Source: Lepidodermella squamata
Lineage: Eukaryota > Gastrotricha
Direction of reading: 5' to 3'
DNA length: 64,000 nt
Assembly (NCBI GenBank): GCA_047495785.1
Contig: JBLDXI010000021.1
Span: 868,001 to 932,000 of the forward strand
The translations under genes and the position numbers were made by a program. Position 1 is the first letter of the stretch. The number at the start of each line of letters is the position of its first letter. This document shows positions 56,501 to 64,000 of this stretch, in pieces. The notes beneath the pieces were generated by a model. The model did no database searches. It saw nothing but the letters and a program-made list of their open reading frames with translations, and was not told the DNA's origin.

Positions 56501-58274
56501 ATCGTGAGCGAAAAATAAATTACGCGCCTGATGGGACGTTATGGATACTTATTTAGCCGTGACGCGAACATTAATACGGCAATAAATGTCGGCCAGAAAA
56601 GTCACTCGCGCTATTGGATTTTCGCCGAAATATACCGCAACCGCAGTTAGTATATACAGGGCTGTTGCTATATATTATTAAATTGTATTAGACAGAGCAA
56701 CCGGAAAAGGGTTTAGTCAGCGATTTTCGAAGTTTTATTATTACATTTAATAATAACAATATTTCAGGGGGAAGAGGCGCCTGGAGTTCGACTTTTAAGC
56801 GTCGCGCGCGGATTTAAAACGATGATTTGTTGTTATGCATCTTTTTGGCTTTGTGAAAATTGCCGCGGCACACCAATATAAACGCAAACATTATTACGAC
56901 CAGCGCCCATGACCTGCGGCGGCGACCGATTGACTCTTAAGCCCGCGCCCGCTCGCGCGCACTCATTAAGTTGCCGATATATTGCCGATCGATAAAAACA
57001 TGCGAAACAGCGCTGTTGGGTTTGTAACGCGCGCGCGCTTTTAAGGCGACTAAAACTATTTGACGAGAGCGCGTGAGATATCTACAGCCGCGATTTACGC
57101 CACCGCCTTAATAACAAAAATTGAGTTACAATTCTATTTCTACGATGGGAATTTTTATTATTATTTGACTCGACTGCTGCTGCTGTGATGGACGCTCTTC
57201 ACATCATCGCTACCGCGCGATATTTATGGCGGAAGAAAACAAAATATTATAAAAGTAATAGCGGCTAAATATGTCACTAGTGCTGTTAAGGAGACGTCAT
57301 CGTCGCTGTTATCAAAATACAAGAGCGAATTTATAGGCGAGTTAGGAGTATCGCTTATTATCGCGTCGGGTTTTCGAGTTTGTGGACAAATAATAATAAA
57401 GAGACACAGGCACAACAAATAACAATAACAAACACAGTTAAAATACTAACTACCCATAAGTATTGACAAATTGACAGCCCAGGCAAATAGCAACACTGTT
57501 TTGACAGAGTTACGACCGCTATTGTAATCTGTGCGATAATTTAATGTAGCCGCATCCAAGTCGAGATGCGTTTAATAGGCGCTGCGTGTGGCGCCGATGA
57601 AATATAATTCATGGATAATGTCAAAAGTTACTTCCCGTTGTTCATAATCATAAAACTTCACCAGCTGTATCGGCGATGAAAAATTGCCGCATTATACGGA
57701 GCTCATTATATGCCGATAAATATTGAAATTTTTCTAAGCCGCGGCATGACGCTATTTAGCCAAAAATCGGACTGAACTCAGTAACAGGAATGCTGATGCG
57801 TTTATCTCATCTGAGAGTTCAAGTGATGATGAAATATTTTTTCAACTCGTAATTCACCGTAAAATTCTTAGTGTCAAAACTTCCTTTTATTTAATATAAG
57901 ATGAGTTGAAGTGGGATTTGTCTTTTGGTAATGAGACAATTTGATGCAATTTGCTGTCAGCGCATGTCGCTTTATAAACGTTTATCCGGGCAATGTGACC
58001 TCGGCTCAGTGGTTTTAAAAACGACTAAACGACCGGTACATTTTGATATCAGAAATTAAGCTGGAACCTGTTTATTCAAAATTTTTAACGACCGGTCGAC
58101 AAAATCGATGAAATCAAGGGGCTTTTTTTAGGGTGTCACGCAATGAATGATTTCCGATAGCCATCCTGAATAAAACATGAGTTCCTGGGCTGACGTGTGT
58201 ATGTTATAGCCGCAAGACAGAATTATTGTTTCCAGCTTACGAAAATAATCTTAATTTTTTATCCTATATCAGCC
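53571..58274. other. 4.7-kb gene-free region between divergent genes
   Basis: No coding gene was recognised on either strand over 4.7 kb, the longest such stretch here. Composition alternates between CGCG/GCGCGCGC runs (for example 53928, 55190, 56450, 56950, 57030) and ATAATAATT-type runs, unlike the other intergenic regions. It separates the starts of the LRR-Ig receptor (-) and the NEK8/9-like kinase (+), so it probably contains extended cis-regulatory sequence. Short frames inside have no family or splice support. Confidence 0.55.
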
Positions 58275-60451
58275 ATGAACAACTATTTGGAAAAGGCTGT
58301 TATTGGCCGAGGCCAATTCGGGTAAGGAATTTTCTCGGGATATCGTTCCACTGAATCCAGCATAATTTACCTCAGCACGGTCTCATTGGCAACTCGGGTC
58401 AGCGACCTAAAATCTGTGGTTATCAAAAAAATTCCGTTAGACAGCTCAGACGCGAAGGAAAGAGATTCAGCCCTGAATGAAGCTCGCTTGTTGAAGGTTC
58501 TTGATCATCCGAACATTATCAACTACTTCGAAAGCTTTATTGGCGAACGAGACACTTTGATGATCGTTATGGAGTATGCGCGCGGAGGTACATTGGCCAA
58601 TTTTCTCGCCCAACAGTCAGGACAATATGTCAGCGAAGATATCGTCCTATACCAGTTCAGCCAAATGGCATTAGCTATCACCTACATCCATGCTCGAAAT
58701 GTACCGAATTTTTCTTCGTATTTCCAAAATTTTTCTAGGATTTTTTTTAGATTTTGCACCGGGATCTCAAACCTCAGAACATCATGCTTGACGAGACGAT
58801 GCGGATAGTGAAAATTGGTGATTTTGGCATCTCTACAGTCCTAACGACTAAAACAAAAGCGACAACAGTCGTAGGGACGCCTAACTATCTCGGCCCCGAG
58901 GTTTGTGAAGGCAGGCCTTACGACCAGAAAAGCGACATTTGGTCACTTGGCTGCGTTTTGTTCGAAATGCTTGCACTACAACGCGCATTCGACGGGACAA
59001 ATCTCGGTGCCATTGTAAATTTGATTCAAAAAGCTAAACTCTTGCAACCGGTGCCAAGTCACTACCCTGAATATCTACGAAAATTAGTAACTTGGCTATT
59101 GGAGAAAAATCCACATTATCGACCAACTGCCGCGCAAATTTTAGCATATCCGCCTGTCCTAATAGCGATGGCAAAGGTTCTTAGCAGTGTTGGAAAAATA
59201 ACAGCATTACCAAGTCAGCCGGGTTCGAAATCTTCGAACGCTCTACTACGGCAGCAATCGTCCCTTCCCAGCGCCGATGCGAAGGAAACCCAGCTGTGCT
59301 CGATGATCTCTCGAGATGGTGTTACAAATTTGCCGACAAAACCTTCACATTCAATTTGCTTGATAGCAACTGGTCGCGATGTAACAGCCGGTGTGTTTTC
59401 TGGAAGCGGGAAACCTTTCATCTGGGAAGAAAAGGATAGATTGGCTGCGACTCCTGAGTTCAATATACGATACCTTCAATTAGATGTCAACCTACAAGTT
59501 GTTGAAGTAGCATGTGGCGAAAACTTTGTGGTGGCCCTAAGTGATCGTGGTCTAGTTTTGACGACAGGCAGTGGTTGCTATGGGTGTTTGGGTCACGGTA
59601 GCCTTCTCGACGTAACCGAAAGTTGGCGCATTGTCGACGCTCTTCTCGGGAGTCGAATTATCGCAATATCATGCGGATCTCGTCACGTTCTTGCCGCTGG
59701 CGAAGAAAATGACCTGTACGGTTGGGGTGAGAGCACAGCGGGAAGACTTGGTAAGGTAATCGAAGAAGCTGCAGAGGGTGAAACTACGTCAACAATAACT
59801 ACGCCGAGAAAAATAGAACTGTCATCAGTCCCAGCTGAATACCGTGTCACAAAATTATTTTGTTCCAACGACTGCTCGAGCCTGCTAGCTGTTAAGCCAA
59901 ACTCGCGGTATTTCACCCTTTTCTGCTCAGGTCCAAATCGAGGCAATCGATTACTTCTAGGCCCCGGTACTCAAATAGCTCAGAGTTTCACTGAGTCCAA
60001 GTTGAACAACGACACTTTTCCCGATGGTTCTGAAATCACGAAAGTTGGCTTCGGCCTAAAACACGGAGCTTTGCTTACTTCTAGAGGAAAGGTTTATGGT
60101 TGGGGAGAGAACAAGCAGAAGCAATTGATGCTAAACGAGGCTCCACTTATCGCAAATCCTCTTCCGCTTCAAGAAGAAATATTGGCCGCTGATGTTGTTT
60201 GCGGTGATTTTTTCACACTGCTTTTGTCAAAAGGTAGCATTTCTTTTTGGTTTCATGCTTTTTTCGGTTGAAATTTTTACATGATTTTAGATGGCGCCGT
60301 AACTCTGATGGGCAATTCGATGCGCGAATGTTTCTCTCAATGGTCTGAGAACAGGAACGAATGCGAAAAAGTTAGTTATATCGCCTCCGCAGAGTCTAAG
60401 ATAGTGGTTATTGAGACGCGGAACACTCCTGAAACTATAACACCTTGTTGA
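58275..60451 (+). CDS. nekl-2: NEK8/NEK9-like NIMA-related kinase with RCC1 repeats
   Basis: Four exons (58275-58321, 58376-58700, 58751-60233, 60291-60451) join in phases 2, 0 and 1 to 671 residues, close to vertebrate NEK8. The kinase domain spans ~1-260: glycine loop IGRGQFGTVSLA, catalytic Lys in VVIKKIPL, HRDLKPQN, DFGIST, the activation loop VVGTPNYLGPE, and KSDIWSLGCVLFEML. A linker leads to RCC1-type repeats at ~330-640 (CGENFVVALSDRGLV, CGSRHVLAAGEENDLYGWGE, FGLKHGALLTSRGKVYGWGE, CGDFFTLLL). In animals NEK8 acts in cilia and the nephronophthisis module; NEK9 acts in mitosis; C. elegans NEKL-2 acts in epidermal endocytosis and moulting. No C-terminal coiled coil is present, which favours NEK8 over NEK9. 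Confidence 0.92.
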
Positions 60452-60690
60452 TATTCGGCTTTTCCGATGAAAAAACTGATTGTACCTGGGACAGGTAAAA
60501 TAAATAAGAAATCGCACTCACAACCACGCTTTGTATTTACATCGTTGTGGCTGCATAAATAAAATGCAAGAAGTGATGGGCGGAATTGATATTAATCTTA
60601 TACCCACGCGCATCATTTTAGCTCGCCGAGGGGGTATAAGGAGCTCATAATCCCGCTGCCAATTCACATATCGCCTTGTACTATCGCAAA

Positions 60691-61674
60691 ATGGTGGATA
60701 ACGGTTCTTTGTACGATTTGGTTTCTACGAACCTTGAATCCGTTGATATCGACACAGAAAGTACCGTCCAACTCCGAGACGACGAAAATTCGTTGCCACG
60801 CTCGCTACTCGACATGCCGAATTCTCCTTCAAGACATCAACTTGCTGCAGGAATGCGCTACTGCTTGCGCTGCAAACTTCTATTCAATGTAAATCCAACT
60901 ACTGGCGTTTCTGAAATCCCAGAAAAATGCCGATATCACCCAGGTAAACAAGGATTTTACTTCATTTGGTTATTTATTAACCTCTAATTATTAGGAACTG
61001 TTTTAGAGGAAGAGGGCTCCGCGGATAGATCGTATTCGTGTTGCGATCGAATTAGCAACCCTTATACCGAAAAACAAGGCTGCTGCTTCGCCCCTTGCCA
61101 CATTCATGACTGTCGAATGGTAGGTATGTTCGACGAAGAAGAAGAACAAGTTCCCGTTCAACAGCCTGATGCTACTAACGGCCACATTCCGAACCGCAGT
61201 GATCTGCTTGCTTTAGGTATCGCTCCTATATTCACCGTGAATGGCATTGAATATGGGAAAGTTGCCCTTGTTAATGAATCTTACGAAGTGGTGTTTGAAT
61301 CTCAAATTGAACCCAGTTTCCGCCCAATCGATTTGAACAGACCATGCACAGGCCTAACCGAAGAATTTGTGGAGAACTCAGCTGATCAGTTGCCATCGTT
61401 GCTGCATATTAAAAATACGTTGAGGTCTTTGATCGGCAATGGAACGCTTATTGTGCTGGGTAGCCGATGGAGAGTTGCGCGCCAATTCTTGAGCGATATC
61501 GACCTGACTTATCCAAGACTAAGGTTGTTGCAAAAGCCTGATTTTCAAAGCATTCGATACCCTTACGGGGCTCTCAGCAGTTGCACGGCTCTTGGCGAGG
61601 CAGTAAACGCAATGCAATCCGTCACCACATGGGCTACTGACTTATCGAGCTCAAATCAGCAGCCGGCAGCTTGA
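60691..61674 (+). CDS. REXO1-like protein with degenerate exonuclease domain
   Basis: Exons 60691-60943 and 60995-61674 join (phase 1) to 310 residues. Residues ~55-125 form the Cys/His zinc module seen in the REXO1/Rex1 RNA exonuclease family: YCLRCKLLF, EKCRYHPG, YSCCDRIS, GCCFAPCHIHD. The following region keeps the fold-like pattern of the exonuclease domain (EYGKVALVNESYEVVFESQI, LTEEFVENSADQLPSL, GTLIVLGSRWRVARQFL), but the acidic catalytic residues are missing: where family members have DCEM the sequence reads FTVNGIEYG, and the later Asp/His positions are not evident. It is therefore probably an inactive relative with an RNA- or protein-binding role. An upstream Asp/Glu-rich stretch precedes the zinc module. 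Confidence 0.7.
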
Positions 61675-62996
61675 ACTTGTCAGAACTACCAATCAAGTTA
61701 GCATTTGATTTTAGTAAAAGGGTTCTCTGCTTTTGCTGCTGAATTAGGAGTAAATTATGCCAAATTATGTTCAAGACTTGTTTAAGTGTCGGAAGAAATC
61801 AGCTGTCGATGATAAGAAGCTTTAATTCACAATTGCACTTTTCTACTTCGTATTTGGATATTTAGAGAATAGAACTAAAGACCGAATGAGCAATCGGAAG
61901 AATAATGACACAGCCCACTTCGAAAAAATGCACACTTGCGCTTCAGAATTCAGAATCTCAAACACGCATGGAGCAAACTCTTGTATCCTGTCCTTTCCCT
62001 CCACGGTTTGTCGAAAGTCGAAAACAGTTCGCGCAAAATACCAGCGGAGGGGCAGAAAACAAGTTGACGCAAGCACAATTATTATTATGACCGAAATCTA
62101 AAGGGAGGAGGGGTTTCAAAGATAAGAAATGAAGCTACTTCTTGGCACAAGAAGAGTGGGAAAGGTTGAGGAAGAACTTGCATTTCGAAATCTCATGATA
62201 TCGTTATGAAAACATTTCGTCTTCTACACTGAACCCACACATCCTTGCTTGCCGTACGTATCAAAATAATGTGGAAAATGCCACCTAAGACCTTAAAAGC
62301 GCGCTGGAACAGCGGAAAAAGCGCACTGCTGCACTGCGCGATGTGCGATTTTGCGATTTCCGCGCAGAATAAATGCGGCAGTTCCTATGCCCCGATTTTA
62401 ATTTAAAAGAATCTAGAATTATTTTTATTTTGAATCAGGTCAAAATATGTAGAATATTAATTTGTCCTTCACAAGCTGTCTTTTGAATATCGGGCGCCTT
62501 CAATGCTTTTTCGTCTCAGTCAGTTTTGTGAGCCTTCGTAGTTTTCAGTTAGTTTAGGGTTCTCCTGACATTAAATGTCCAGGCATTAGAGTGAGCGTTG
62601 AACGTTCAGACACGCAGCTGTTTCGCAATTTGCAACCCTACTTTCCCAAAAACCGATCGTCATGGTCTTATATATTGATAGTTATAGTTGATAGTTACGG
62701 GCGATGAGCAATGAGATACATAGTTGAGAAATTTAAGCTCCGATCAACCCTATCTGAAATGGTACACTCTGCCCTTGGCACTCCATGGATATTGTAGCTC
62801 GCGCTTTTGTTCAGTTCGTTCATTTCTCCTCCTATTCCTTACTACTTTGTATTTGCACTTAGTTACTTACTCTGTTTTGAATTACGGATTACTCATGAGC
62901 CTGTGACTCTTCCTCTGCTTTTCTCTTGCTAATCTCTTCAAATGTTTGCATTAATAGAGAAATCGTGTGTTTTAGGCGCGTTATATCTAATTGATT
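61675..62996. other. Intergenic region before the ubiquitin-like repeat gene
   Basis: About 1.3 kb with only short overlapping frames (61843-62101 on both strands) that lack support. A locally GC-rich patch at 62295-62375 contains several GCGC-type words. A TTTTAG acceptor at about 62970-62975 precedes the ATG at 62997. Confidence 0.4.
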
Positions 62997-64000
62997 ATGC
63001 GAATCTTCATAGAGAACTCAGCGGATTCCCCGAAAGATAAATGGAAAATTGAAGTTGTGGCAAAACCGACAAATAAGGTTGCCACGTTGAAGAAAGCAAT
63101 TTTCAATTCTAAAGCGATTCCCATCTGCGAACAACGTTTGTTTTATCATTCTGTTCAGTTGGATAACGATCGTACTCTGGGATCGCATGGAATTGAGGAC
63201 AACGCTATCGTGAGCCTGGTTACTGGATATATCGCTCTTGTTACTGTTCATTTATCGGAGAAATATGCCATTAACGGACACGCATTAGGAACGATCTGCG
63301 ACCTGAAGAAAGCATGTGAGAAGTCTTTTGGCATGCCGGCGAAAAAATTATCGTTGCATGTTGAACATCGCTTGCAAAGTGAACTGCGAGATGATGTATA
63401 TTTGCTAAACGCTAATCATCGCCGTGGTCAGCGATTGTTTTTGCGAGTTACCGAAGAAAGCTATGCAATTACGTGCAAAACTCCTTCTGGGAAGCGTATT
63501 CAACTTCACGTTCGGCATGATGAAGACGTGCCATCTTTGAAAACGTCTTTCTTGAGAGCTTTAGGTGTCAACTCTGTGAATGTCGATCACATCGATTTGA
63601 GTTTTACTTTCAACGGACTTCCATTAATCGTGAATTCATCAGCGTCACTGTTGTCGCTTGGAATAACTGATTGCTCGATACTCGATGTGAGCATTCAAAA
63701 TTCGGCTAATTTCAGTGTCAAAGTGATCTCGAAGACTGGCTCGGAGTGCGAAATCGGCGACATAAATTGCATGACTTCGATTCATGCCATCAAGGAGAAA
63801 GTTGAAGCCGCGACGAAAACTCCTTCTGATCTTCAGCGTTTAAAGGTTTTTCTGGACGGTCGTGAAAATCCAAAGTATTTGCGCAAAGCACATCGTACTC
63901 TATTTGACTACGGCTTGTTAACGTCTACAACACTGCATCTTGACTGCAGCGACGCCGTTTTAGTTTCGAGCGACGTATTTGGATCTAGGTATTTCGACTA
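62997..64000 (+). CDS. Tandem ubiquitin-like repeat protein (partial, runs off the window)
   Basis: The frame opens at ATG 62997 and stays open for 334 codons to the window edge. It reads as at least four divergent ubiquitin-like domains of about 75-85 residues in tandem: residues ~1-80 (MRIFIEN ... RLFYHSVQLDNDRTL), ~81-163, ~164-245 (AITCKTPSGKRIQLHV ... LDVSIQ) and ~246-325 (FSVKVISKTGSECEIGD ... LKVFLDGRENPKYL). The beta-grasp pattern, including the equivalent of ubiquitin's QRLIF and xLxDG turns, can be followed in each. There are no Gly-Gly ends between units, so they are unlikely to be processed like polyubiquitin. The units are very different from each other and from ubiquitin. The function is unknown, the 3' end lies outside, and a downstream catalytic or other domain cannot be excluded. 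Confidence 0.65.
   Translation, partial: MRIFIENSADSPKDKWKIEVVAKPTNKVATLKKAIFNSKAIPICEQRLFYHSVQLDNDRTLGSHGIEDNAIVSLVTGYIALVTVHLSEKYAINGHALGTICDLKKACEKSFGMPAKKLSLHVEHRLQSELRDDVYLLNANHRRGQRLFLRVTEESYAITCKTPSGKRIQLHVRHDEDVPSLKTSFLRALGVNSVNVDHIDLSFTFNGLPLIVNSSASLLSLGITDCSILDVSIQNSANFSVKVISKTGSECEIGDINCMTSIHAIKEKVEAATKTPSDLQRLKVFLDGRENPKYLRKAHRTLFDYGLLTSTTLHLDCSDAVLVSSDVFGSRYFD

Noticed and set aside
53571-58274. Short frames of 60-105 codons in the CGCG-rich desert
   Set aside because: They occur on both strands with odd composition (runs of basic or hydrophobic residues) and no splice sites or family motifs.

Overview
This window is animal nuclear DNA and most likely comes from a nematode. I count about 26 protein genes in 64 kb. 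Introns are mostly 40-170 nt with GT-AG ends, and many genes have a polypyrimidine/AG splice acceptor only 0-30 nt before the start codon. Several same-strand neighbours sit 70-270 nt apart, sometimes with an AATAAA between them, which is the layout of nematode SL trans-spliced operons. The species is not determined. The telomerase gene is full length, unlike the strongly reduced Caenorhabditis form, so I doubt a close Caenorhabditis relative.

Layout. 0-7 kb: an unknown low-complexity protein (+), a minus-strand non-coding gene carrying four intronic C/D snoRNAs, ribose-5-phosphate isomerase (-) and a TBP-like factor (+). 6.7-13.6 kb: fructose-bisphosphate aldolase, the mitochondrial protease ATP23 and a complete telomerase reverse transcriptase (all +). 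14.7-18.9 kb: RSRC2, phosphatidylinositol synthase and NIF3L1 in a tight + strand row that looks like an operon. 19.2-23.9 kb: three tandem genes for secreted or surface proteins that share an ungapped ~31-residue repeat starting exactly at a phase-0 exon border. 24.8-27.4 kb: Atg8/GABARAP (-), SERF (+), CCDC86 (+). 27.8-33.6 kb: an RdgB/PITPNM lipid-transfer protein (+) and a DGAT2-type acyltransferase (-). 33.7-36.5 kb: a gene-free stretch with three small inverted-repeat elements. 36.6-43.2 kb: MMAB and TRAPPC6 (-, probable operon), HRD1/SYVN1 (+) and a GPR180/TMEM145 seven-transmembrane protein (+). 44.2-53.6 kb: TRIM37-like (-), FBXO36-like (+), an unknown coiled-coil protein (+) and a large LRR-Ig membrane receptor (-). 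53.6-58.3 kb: a 4.7 kb gene-free region with an unusual mixture of CGCG-rich and AT-rich runs. 58.3-64 kb: NEK8/9-like kinase, a REXO1-like pseudo-exonuclease and the first 334 residues of a protein made of divergent ubiquitin-like repeats.

The neighbours do not form one pathway. Most are conserved housekeeping genes. The less ordinary items are the repeat-domain gene trio (19-24 kb), the snoRNA host gene (2.7-3.8 kb), the complete TERT that appears co-transcribed with atp23, and the tandem ubiquitin-like protein at the right edge. All exon coordinates were derived by hand from splice signals, phase continuity and family similarity. No search, alignment or folding program was run.
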